Positions 36,057 to 45,339 of a stretch of 64,000 nucleotides of DNA are shown in pieces. The position numbers were made by a program, and so were the translations under genes. Each line of letters starts with the position of its first letter. The stretch's first letter is position 1. The notes under the pieces were generated by a model, which saw nothing but the letters and a program-made list of their open reading frames with translations, had not been told where the DNA came from and ran no database searches. The DNA is from Corythucha ciliata (taxonomy: Eukaryota > Arthropoda > Insecta > Hemiptera > Tingidae): positions 52,743,253 to 52,807,252 of the forward strand of contig CM075939.1 in NCBI GenBank assembly GCA_038030265.1, written 5' to 3'.

Positions 36057-36429
36057 GCGGAGGTGTACAAATTATATGCGTTGCTCGCTGAAATTCGAAG
36101 TCGGCGACTTTTGAATCATTCTGTGGTTGAGGCCTGATAAGTATTGACTGCTTTTTAGCGCAATCCCTACCGCATCGCTTCGGTTAATACGACGTCCTCC
36201 TCATAAAAGTTCATTTCCTTCTGGGTACATACACCTGTACAGAAGAAAGAAAACATAATTCTCCAGCTCCTTCAACAAGGAATTCGATGAGTTCAGGTGC
36301 ATTTGAAAATGTCTTCCACTTCCTCTCTTCCCAGGGGGCTCCTGGTCCCGGCAGACCTTTGGGGCAAACTTGAAACAAATTTGAGGTTTTTTATGTATCC
36401 ATGGGAGAACGGTCTGTCTTTTAAAAACG

Positions 36430-36732
36430 GTCAAGTATTTTAAGATAGCCAGATCGGCGTAATTGCTCTAAAATTAGCCTACACCTCTACAAATTTGAAT
36501 TTAAACGTGTGAAATCCATAAGACGGCCTCCTTTTAGGGAGCCAACCGCGCGCAAAATAGTGATTCCTGACGAGCATGATTGTGATTCCTGAAATTTGGA
36601 TTTTGGCAAAGCCAATCCAAAAGATTTTTTTTTTTTTTTTTTCTAGGGAGCGAAATTATTAGTCCTTCAATTAGCCAAAACCTTGGTTGAAATTATATTC
36701 AGTAAGTGTCAAATCCTCGAGATTTTAACTGT
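36430..36732. repeat. Degenerate array of S4 type
   Basis: Irregular units such as AAATCCATAAGACGGCCTCC and GGGAGCCAANCCNCAAAAT, comparable to 37,445-37,760. The hAT-like element at 36,741 is inserted in this array, which continues on its other side. Confidence 0.45.
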
Positions 36733-36740
36733 GAAACAGC

Positions 36741-37409
36741 TAGGGTTGAAACCGGGTCCTCGGTCCGGGCTGTGAATAATTCCGTTCCGGTCCGGTCTTC
36801 TTGTGAGGACCGGACCGAAAAAAATTGGTCCTTAAATGGCGTATAGAGAAAAACAGGAAATTTTTATGTGAATCCGTTTCGTGCTGGAACTGCGTGTTTC
36901 TAATGTCTCGAGTTTGTTTAAATGGAATACCGTGACCTACCAAACATCAAAGGGCGGATCGGAGACCTTTCAAAGGGGGGAGGGTATCGAAACCCCCCCC
37001 CCCACAGAATAACACCTACTCATAACCACCCTGCCCACATCAGTTTTCAGCGATTTGACTAGCTCTAATAGCCTGTTAGGGGCAATGCCGTTGTTACCCC
37101 CGCTTTTGGATCGGATGTGAACGTGCTGCAAATTTCTTCCTTTTAAATGTGAAGCATTTTTGGGCTGAATAGCCCACAAAATGTGTACGTAGAGCTTGTG
37201 AGCCAAGGATTATTACTTTTATATACTTCGTTTCGAATTACTATTTCGTGTACGTTTTCCAGCGATATTTTGTTTAAGACTCAAAATAAAATCGGTCCTT
37301 TTCGGTCCGGTCTTCGGTTCGGTTCGGTCCCGGTCTTGTTCAGAGGTTATTATTTTTCGATCCGGTCCGGTCTTTATCGAAAGACCGGACCGGACCGATT
37401 TCACCCCTA
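36741..37409. mobile_element. Non-autonomous hAT-like element, 8-bp target duplication
   Basis: GAAACAGC occurs directly on both sides (36,733-36,740 and 37,410-37,417). The element begins TAGGGTTGAAACCGG and ends CGATTTCACCCCTA, matching hAT conventions of an 8-bp duplication and TAGGG-type ends. Both subterminal regions are dense in CCGGTCCGGTC-type hexamers, which may be transposase-binding repeats. 669 bp; no transposase frame. Confidence 0.75.
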
Positions 37410-37444
37410 GAAACAGCCCAAATCCAAGATTTTCATATTTGACA

Positions 37445-37760
37445 GTCACAACCCAAACCAATTAGATTGGATTATTTCATGAGCCAGTCCCGCAAAATTG
37501 GCTTTTAGGGAGACAATCCTCCGTAATTGGCATTTTGAGTGGGTAAAAACCGTGAAATTAGGTTCTGTAAGAGCCAAATAGTCCGCAAAATTTGGGCTTT
37601 GCAATGGTAAAATCCATTAATTTTTTTTTTTTTAGGAGCGAGATCCGGTAAATTGCTATTTACAAATGAGCTAACGCCCTGGAATTTTTTTTTTCAAAAG
37701 GATGAAATCCGTGAAGTTGGTCTTTTCAGAGAGATAGTGTGGTTAAAATCATCTGTTTCG
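37445..37760. repeat. S4-type array, right of the hAT-like element
   Basis: Units such as GTAATTGGCATTTTGAGTGG and CGTGAAATTAGGTTCTGTAA with a period near 35-45 bp. Confidence 0.4.
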
Positions 37761-38039
37761 ACCCCCCATTTACGGAACTTTAAGTTTAAGGAAATGTATA
37801 TAAATACGGGCCCTATTCAGGAGAATCAAAAGTACAGAAACAATCAAGTTTTCACTTCCCTGACAGGGCCCAGGGGCGTAGCGTGACATTTTGATGCTCG
37901 GAACGGTGGTCATGGTAGATGCCCACCCCGCACTATCAAAAAATTCAAGTATCGGGCTACTCATCTCAATCAGAAATCGGGCTTAGGTGAAACTCTCAGG
38001 GTTCTCGGGGGAATTTTCTCCCAAACATCGTATTCGATT

Positions 38040-38700
38040 TACCTGGGAAGGACCCATTTAACATATTCGCTTTTTTCAGAATAAACAGACCGGCGTGGTG
38101 TCATATTGACAGATTCTTGGCGTGGGAATGTTTCTCGGGGCAGAAATCAGCAGTTTCCTAGTCTCTGTGGGCTATATTTGAAGTAATTAAGCCAATATGA
38201 TGTAGGTACGATCAAAGATAGGGGAGGGGGTATATCCTGGAGAGAACCAACTTCACGAGAATGGGTCTTCAAGAAACCGATTTCGTGGGGTTTAATCGTT
38301 GAAAAAAACAATCTTGGGGGTTTGGATCTGTAGAACAAAAAGTCATGAGCCTGGCTTACATGAAAAACACAAACTTTGAGGATCCGGATTTCCAAAAACC
38401 AATTCACGGTTTTAACTCCTGAAACCTCTTATTTCGAGGATTGACTCTGAGTAGAACCAACTTCACAGGTTTTTCGCTTCAATAATCTCAGGGGCTTTTG
38501 TTGTTCAGAAAACCAATCTTGAGGGTTAGCATCTTCAAACAACAGAATTTGCGGAACTTGGCATACTCAAAATACCAATTTTGCGGGTTATTTGTCTCAA
38601 TAAAAAACTATTTTACGGATTCGGCTCTCCATAAAAAAAATTTTTCCTCCTTTGGTTAATCAAAAGACCTCAATTCCGTGAGGTTGGCTCTGTCAAATTC
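38040..38700. repeat. Degenerate tandem array S4
   Basis: Units of about 35-40 bp such as AACCAATTTTGCGGGTTATT and AAACCAATCTTGAGGGTTAG. Diverged, non-coding, similar to 41,500-42,260. Confidence 0.55.
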
Positions 38701-39376
38701 TTCCAGCTTATACATTTGACGCGTAGAGAGACGGAGCGTGTTTGCGTGGAACACTGATCGGTTGTGGGATGCAACCCGCGGCTTCTGGAACGCTTTGTCC
38801 AGTTTTTAGACTGTTTTGCCTCCTAAGAGAGCCATTGCATCGCCAAGACTCAGCTTTCGGTCAATTTCATTGTAGTTTTTACGCCTCCTCCCACTAACTG
38901 GCAGCCGTTATACTGTTATAGATAGCTCTTGGGGGCGCCCTGGTCTGCACTGGACCATTTTGTGCGGTTTTGGTGCTTTTTGGTAGACCTGAAGCCACAA
39001 TTTCTTTCACGGAGCACCTGACAACTACGGGCACTGGGCAGTTGAACGATGTGGAGTGTTTTATACCGGTGGTGCGCAAAAAGGACTCTATATTTATCCC
39101 AACTGTGCTCGGGTCTTTAACATATTATTCACGTTAAAAATAAATAAAAGCTTCAGCCGACTGACGCCCGTGGCGGGCCGCCCCACCGCCCCCCACCCAT
39201 ACGCTACGCCACTCACAGGGCCTATCACCGGATATGGTGACACTGCATCATGTCTTACGTGCTCCAAGTTCCTAAAACTGGCTCGCACAACTGTAATGTA
39301 CCTATGTACAATAAAGTTGAAATAAAAACTTCCTGACGTGCCAGAGTAGACGTGCATTTTTTATAATTGCACCTGT
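38701..39376. other. No recognisable gene
   Basis: 39,160-39,240 is GC-rich (GGCGGGCCGCCCCACCGCC) but carries no identified domain. Confidence 0.4.
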
Positions 39377-39720
39377 CAATTAGAAGCGTGCAGCTTATCT
39401 TTCGGAAGGCATAGAATACGTAGTTTTGTATGGTGATGAGGTGATTTTTTATTATTTGTGAGTCTTCTCGTTCACTCAAGGTAATTTAACATATCATGGG
39501 AGAACTCCGAGTCCACGGCTGAACTTGGGTCGAACCCTCCGACGAGGGCCCTCAGCTCACCGAGCCTCTCCTTCACTTCAGCTATCATCTAGAAGTTAAA
39601 AATGTATTAATTTAATTCTACAACTAGCTTACAATAAACCATAAAAGTATTTCTCAAAGAGAAAACACTGAATTGATAACACGAATGCCTTCCGAAAGAT
39701 AAGCTGCACGCTTCTAATTG
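39377..39720. repeat. Perfect 36-bp inverted repeat
   Basis: 39,377-39,412 (CAATTAGAAGCGTGCAGCTT and so on) is the exact reverse complement of 39,685-39,720, with a 272-bp spacer. It overlaps the end of a minus-strand frame, so it may be a partial inverted duplication of that sequence. Confidence 0.8.
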
Positions 39721-40995
39721 TCGCTATCACAACGACAATTTCAACGAAATTTTTTTGTATTCGATAATGAGGTTGGCTTTCAAAGATTAACGTTGGAAGG
39801 CATTGGGCGAAAAATTCAAGGGAATTGTCATCTTCTCCAACAACGTCACACTCAACATATTTCGCTTTGAGAACAACATATCCATCAATCAATGGTCGCT
39901 GGAAATCGCCAATGCAGCGGATAATCTCAGGCAGATTAACAATATCCGAGCCCATCTGAAATAAATAATTTCGTGTAGTGCATAAAAGAGAATGGAAACG
40001 AGTAATATGTACTCGGTAAATCGCTCTTATATTCTGAATGGACTACAGAAATGGCTGTTGGAGTAGTTAACAAGATTAAGAAATAATAATTGGTTTTGAT
40101 ATTTATGAACGGTCATACGCTTATTCAGTGAGTAATACTTACATTAATAGAAAACAAATAAAAATCATCTCACCATATTATCGCGCACAGTATGCCATTT
40201 TAAGCCAAACAATCACGACAGTGCGAGCCGGCCACTTTTCACCTCGCCTAGGAGGAAGAATAGTCCTCATCAAAAACGCGTCAAATTCCACTCTTTCACT
40301 GACAGTGCCATTCATTTTAAAGTTCGCGAGTTGTATAGTAATGAAAAGCAATGCTCTTATATTTAACTTTTCCACAAGATGTTGTGAACTGCGGTAAAGA
40401 ATACCTTCGGCATCGCTTACATCGCCTCGGGTTTAGGTGAAGAAGTGCCTGTCTAATCGTAAGATACTTATTGAGCGGCCAAAAATTGCAGCTCGTGGGA
40501 TATCCTACCTGAAGGATATAAAACAGCATCGAGAGCTATACTCATTGAGGTGGTGAGCAAGGCTTCGTTAGGGACGATCTTCTGACATTCAAGTCCTCAA
40601 GTATTTCAGGGGACTCTCCGTTCATGAATGCTAAGAATATCTCAAAATGGCTTAGCGCACGTGCTTCCTACCCAACATGCCGACACACCGTGAGTTTTCA
40701 TTGCATCGAGAAAACCAATACCCCGAATTCCGGTAGCCTTTTCGACGTTGTTCTGTGTCATATAAATACATAAATACATCGTATTCAATAACATGAAAAC
40801 TAATGGTCGTTTGATTACCCCGTTGGAAAGCGTAACTGTATGAAAAATAGTTATCTTTGTTATATTTCGCTGAGATCTTCGTCACTGGTTCGGGAACGCC
40901 TTTTTTATCTTGTGGAGAATCGGGGAGCCTGGCCCCTTTACTAATTGTGCTACCTCCGGTACTATAATGGGACGTAGATTGCACTTTCCCCTGAA
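39629..40995 (-). pseudogene. Possible decayed multi-exon transposon gene
   Basis: Three minus-strand stretches begin right after good splice acceptors (TTTCAG): near 40,990, near 40,510 (CCTTCAG) and near 39,957. The first gives a frame of 110 codons, and the last one of 108 codons starting MGSDIVNLPEIIRC. The middle stretch has frame breaks. I do not recognise a domain. The exon-like arrangement suggests a spliced gene, from a host or a transposon, now broken. Low confidence. Confidence 0.25.
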
Positions 40996-41061
40996 ATAGG
41001 ACAGTATATTCCCGGTTTATGACTTCTGAGGTCGGAAAGCACGTTGAAAACTAGGATTCTT

Positions 41062-42260
41062 ACTCACTCAAAACGGAGTTTAGCTCCCTAAAGATTATTG
41101 CTCCGTTTATTAATGAAGACATGTTCTTCCAAATGTGCCTCCACGCTTTTGCTCTCCCCCCCCCCCCTAAAGTCAAGGTTTTGTAGCCATTGATGTTGTG
41201 ATGGTAACCGTAGTTAAAGCAGCCTGGACCTGTGGGCTTCACGGAGGGTTAGTAGTGGGTCCATTTCGAGCTCATTTCTTTTCAGGCGTCTGGGCTTTAA
41301 AGGAAAGAAAAAGGAGCTACAAGAACTCAGGGGTCAGTTGCCCTTCCTTATAGACTTGAAGGCGAAGACTAAGTGGTACAGCTGCCATAGAAAAGTTAAA
41401 TTTCTGGCGGGGGGGGGGGAGGTCTACATTTTGTTTCGTCAAGATGTCCTACTGGCCTAGCTCAGAGCAGTAAACCACTTTCTCTGATTTCATTCCCTAA
41501 AAACACCAATATCGAGGCATTTTTGAGATGAAAACTAAGTTCGCTGGTTTTTGTCGCGATCAAAGCAATTTCGCGCGGGGTGCGCCCAAATCCAGAGACT
41601 GTTTTCGCTTATTTGTTTTGCCTGAAAAAAACGTTTTCCCGGATCTGGTTCACTTCGAAATAAATTCCTTTTATTTCACTCACAAAAAACCAATTTTGCG
41701 GACTTTTCTTGCAAAAAAACACATTTTTGCACGTTTGACTCGAAAAAGTCAATTTACCGGATTTCGCTAACTAAAAAACTTATTTCGGGGATTTTATTGC
41801 TGAAAAAAACAATCTCGTGGAGTTGCCTCTTTCAAAAACCAATTTCGCGGATTATTCACAATAGGAAGCACATTTCCGCGCGCCCGACTCACTAAAAGAC
41901 CACTTTAGTGGATTCCAAAAAATGAAATTCGAGGATTTTCGTGACTGTAAATCCAGTTTTGTGGTGCTTGCCTCATTCAAAAACAAATTTCGCGGGTTTT
42001 GTTCGACAAAACGTCAATTTTGCGGGTTTTGCTTGTTACAGAAAACCATTTTCTCACCTAAAACCCACTATTTCGTGGGTATTGGCTTGCGCAAAATGCA
42101 ATTTTGCGGATTTGCCTCATTAAAATGAAATTATTCACAATTTGACTCACTAAAAACCTTCTTTGGCTTCGTAAAAATCCCAATTTCGCGAGTCTTTGCT
42201 TTAAAAAAAGATAATTTGCCAGGTTTTGGCTAGCTAGAAATCCGATTTTGGTGTACCTAA
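41062..42260. repeat. Copy of the 2936-3655 repeat and extended S4 array
   Basis: 41,062-41,790 matches 2936-3655 along its length. From 41,500 to 42,260 it continues as an S4 array with units such as AAAAACCAATTTCGCGGATT every 35-45 bp. In the shorter copy most of this array is absent. Confidence 0.75.
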
Positions 42261-43084
42261 TCGTTAGGATGAGGGTTGGTTAGACGTGTTTGCCACCTGC
42301 ACCGGAGACTTATGGTGCAGGTGGCCCATGCCACGGACGAAAACTAGAAGTATATTTCCAAAAGTAACACTTTCTGAGGAGGGGTAGGGGAATTATCTGT
42401 CAGTTTTTGGACTGAAAATTCGGAATAGAAGGATGCAAACGACAGATTTCCAGCTCAGATCTAGTTTTTGACTGATAGTGACAGTTTCTGTGCAAGTGCA
42501 GTTTCCGATGACAGATTTCTAGCTTCGGATCCCCAAATATACGTACAATAAGGCAATATGGTGCATCTGACATTTTACGCCAGTGAAGCTGCCCACCAAG
42601 GGATGGATGCTCCACAGCCCTGGATCTGGTAATCAACGAGGAGTTCAGTTAGCCAGGGGGTCGGCCAGTATGTTTTGCAGGCCAAGAACTGACAATTCTA
42701 TCTCACATCCCTGGGCAAAAATAAAATAAAGGATGGATGGACATAAGCATCAGTTTTTGACGGAACAGTACAAAAAGTGGCAAACTCTTTTGCATTCAGC
42801 AGGTGAAACCATCAGTTTTTGGTCAAATGAATTAACTTTTTCTACTCAATTGACATTTTTATGTTTCAACTGGTACGTACTTTCTTCGGGCTCAACTGAA
42901 TGTTTTTGGCTGCGGCAGTGCAAACTTAGCACGGTAGTTCTTTTTGCTGCCACTCCCCCTGTTCGAGTAAATCTCTTGCTCACGTCTGGCCGGTTTCAAT
43001 GAAAATATCCAGTCAAGTAAAAACATAAACGCGTATCCAGAAGGAAGAAAAGTCAGACATTGATATCAAATCGATAAATTCATC
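42261..43084. other. No recognisable gene
   Basis: Contains a short hairpin at 42,292-42,325 (CCACCTGCACC against GGTGCAGGTGG). No family motif in the frames. Confidence 0.4.
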
Positions 43085-43315
43085 CAAAAAAACAACGGAT
43101 AACTATGTGAAAGTGGAGATTTCTTTCTATTTTCCTTCGTTCGGCTCAGGAACGTTTCAGTTGAACGTAGCAAGGCTTAAACAGATTTTTCGAACAAGCG
43201 GGTTCTCGTTTTCCTGGTTGAAGACGCGTTTTGTGAAAGGATGGCCTCCCGGTCCTAAAGCCAAAAATAGGAATCATACCGAGGATAACGATGCGTGGAT
43301 TGTAGAATAAATAGG
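43085..43315 (+). pseudogene. Family A coding segment, uninterrupted copy
   Basis: A frame of 67 codons from 43,107 to 43,310 reads MKVEISFYFPSFGSGTFQLN at its start and ends in TEDNDAWIVE and a stop. The same segment, with changes, is at 29,846-31,045. The domain is not recognised. The acidic C-terminus and dispersed repetition suggest the last exon or 3' end of a mobile-element protein. Confidence 0.4.
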
Positions 43316-43624
43316 AAAATATTATCATGTTGGCTTACTCACTTCGGCAACTCATCAGCAAGGAATTACACAAACAATAAAATCCATGGTACGTTTGAAT
43401 ATCGACGAATCCACCAAAGGACCGAACAAAAAGTGAAATATTTTAGTATTTGAGCACGAAAAATAAGGATTCATGACAAAATTTAACAAATCAAAACATC
43501 TACCAGTCAGAGAGATCAGTGAACCGCGATCCCCGAGTGATAAGAAGTTTCAAGACGAGGCGCGTAGCTAATTTTAGCGAAGGTGTAAAAGGTCACAAAG
43601 CCGCCTCAAGTTCATTCAACATTT

Positions 43625-43668
43625 ATTTACCGACGTTTCGCCCTACCCAGGGCATGCTCACGGCTAAA
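43625..43668 (-). ncRNA. Hammerhead-ribozyme-like motif, swapped core pair (left arm)
   Basis: On the minus strand: stem I strand TTTAGCC, core GTGAGCA, stem II GCCCT/AGGGC, then GAAAC, GTC and GGTAAA as the other stem I strand. This is the minimal type I layout reported for Penelope-like elements. The core differs from CUGANGA at positions 3 and 8 only, C to G and G to C, which keeps the 3-8 pair. Confidence 0.55.
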
Positions 43669-43806
43669 ATATATGAATTAACATAAATACACCACATACA
43701 ACAGTATAAGACTCATCTTACCTTCGTTTTAACTTACCTTCGTTATAACGAAGGTAAGATGAGTCTTACACTGTTGTATGTGGTGTATTTATGTTAATTT
43801 ATATAT

Positions 43807-43848
43807 TTTAGCCGTGAGCATGCCCTGGGTAGGGCGAAACGTCGGTAA
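43807..43848 (+). ncRNA. Hammerhead-ribozyme-like motif, swapped core pair (right arm)
   Basis: Inverted partner of 43,625-43,668 with the same GTGAGCA core (43,814-43,820), stem II GCCCT/AGGGC and GAAACGTC. Stem III is minimal, so cleavage would probably need a dimer, as described for this class. Predicted cleavage follows GTC at 43,841-43,843. Confidence 0.55.
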
Positions 43849-44025
43849 ATAAATGTTGAATGAACTTGAGGCGGCTTTGTGACCTTTTACACCTTCGCTG
43901 AAGTTTCAAAAGTTTAGGAGATAAACGGCTGAACAATGGAAGGGGTAAGGGGAAGCTCTCAGTGAGAATTATAGGTGGAGATCCGATGTTCTTCAATCTT
44001 TGGCTGGGCTACAGGAGCTTAATAC

Positions 44026-44284
44026 CTTGGAGGTAGGAACAAGTGGAGAGAGAGAAAGGCATTTTTAGTGTAGAAGCATGTGAAGCCGGTTTTTCCGCCA
44101 TTACACACCCACTGTTATCATTCACATAGAGAAGACGGGAGTGGAATTTATCACTTTTTCACTGATCAAGTATCACATTGCCAATGTTTTTGTCAAGTGA
44201 GGCCGGATAACAGATGGCGTGTAGTAATGGCGGCCGGCTTCACGAAAAATGCGTTTCACTCCCTCCACTTGTTCCTACCTCCAT
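44026..44284. mobile_element. Mutator-like MITE, 9-bp target duplication
   Basis: GCTTAATAC is duplicated at 44,017-44,025 and 44,285-44,293. TIRs are CTTGGAGGTAGGAACAAGTG at the left and CACTTGTTCCTACCTCCATG at the right, with further inverted similarity around GTGAAGCCGG. 259 bp, non-coding; apparently a deletion derivative of the element at 30,003-30,980. Confidence 0.75.
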
Positions 44285-44382
44285 GCTTAATACTATGTTC
44301 ATATTAAATATTATGTTATAAAGCTTTTTTTGTATCGAAATTAAAGTTATTTCGGTCTTGTAGTTTTATAAACAACAGTGAC

Positions 44383-44541
44383 ATGGTGCTTTATGTGTCG
44401 TGAGAAAAAGAAACTGCCACGGAGCGGGAATCGAACCCGGACACCTTATCTCCGGTACGGCTCTCAGACCACCAAGACACCGCGGCGACCAGGAACTATT
44501 CAACTCCAGGCCATCTCTTTCCCTCACGACAACACCATGTT
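44383..44541. repeat. tRNA-like unit between short inverted repeats
   Basis: ACATGGTG plus GTCGTGAG at 44,383-44,407 is mirrored by CTCACGAC plus CACCATGT at 44,522-44,541. The tRNA-like sequence lies between them. The inverted ends are imperfect (differ by a gap of several bases). Confidence 0.45.
44416..44486 (-). tRNA. tRNA-like sequence, probably pseudogene
   Basis: Acceptor strands GCCGCGG and CCGTGGC pair at all seven positions (one G-T). The B box GGTTCGATTCC is consensus. The anticodon stem has a mismatch, the loop CCGGAGA has C at position 33 instead of U, and the T stem has one mismatch. The anticodon would read GGA (Ser), but no long variable arm is present. TTTCTTTTTC follows as a weak Pol III terminator. 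It is better seen as a tRNA-derived repeat than as a working tRNA. Confidence 0.45.
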
Positions 44542-45332
44542 TTGTTTGCTCGGAAATAACATGAAAGGCTGAATTAGCCAAAATTTGGGCGATGCGAATC
44601 AAATCCGATTAAGCCAATTAAGATAGGTCCAAGATTTAAACTATTTGTCATACTTCGTTTGTTTTTCTTTCAGAAAAAAAAAATCACTCGATTTCTTGTT
44701 TGGTTGCTGCGGCGATTGGCGGGTGGCGAGGATCCCCGCAGTTGTCATTAACTCCACACGACCAAGGGACATGTTAAGCTACTTATAAGTTTAACGAGAT
44801 GTCAAATTAAACTTAAGAGGTGTGACTGACAGTGAAGAGGGGGGGGGGGGGAGTTTGTGGACATTCCAAACCACGAAAACCAGAAGCGTATAAAGTGTGT
44901 GGGCAATGGACTGAAACATTCGACTAAGGGAGTGCGGGAGGCTTTTATACCCTTTGAAGGATTTAACTTGTATTGTTCGCTTTCAACACAAAGGCACAGG
45001 TTTGACCCTAAAAATTTAATGATCAACCGTGGGAGTTGGAAAATTAAAGAATCGTCAATATCGTCAGTTGCTCACAGTTTGAAAACGTGGCAATCTACTT
45101 AGCAAAGTGAATTAACCCGATCAACAAAACATCGTTTCAAAGAATAATAGGGGTAACTATTCATGAAAAATGTTAAACCTTGTGTTTGCTACATTATATA
45201 TGTGCTAAATTCCAAACAGATAGGTGTGACCCATAGAAATGGACAAATTGGACCAAAATAATTCGAAATAACAGGGTTTACGTCCACAGCATAAATTAAT
45301 ACGACAGGTAAAATTTGTACTTTTGTTCCGGA
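44542..45332. other. No recognisable gene
   Basis: Contains a plus-strand frame (44,857-45,102) without a known motif. It might be the left part of the decayed gene into which the LINE was inserted, but no match to that family was seen. Confidence 0.35.
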
Positions 45333-45339
45333 TTAGTTT

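Larger units (their letters stand above)
43554..43899. mobile_element. Palindromic miniature Penelope-like element
   Basis: GAAGTTTCAA flanks both sides (43,544-43,553 and 43,900-43,909). Inside are a 22-nt unpaired tail (43,554-43,575) and two inverted arms of about 150 bp (43,576-43,726 and 43,745-43,899), with almost no sequence between them. This matches a Penelope-like element reduced to its two inverted terminal repeats plus the one-sided tail; the full element at 50,583 has the same plan with a 32-nt tail. Each arm holds a hammerhead-like core. Non-coding, presumably moved in trans. Confidence 0.75.
43320..44012 (+). repeat. Family A right end, carrying an insertion
   Basis: Matches 31,046-31,381 and 3646-3918, ending with AATCTTTGGCTGGGCTACAG. 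It is split at GAAGTTTCAA by the miniature Penelope-like element at 43,554-43,899. The uninterrupted copies supply the empty site. Confidence 0.8.
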
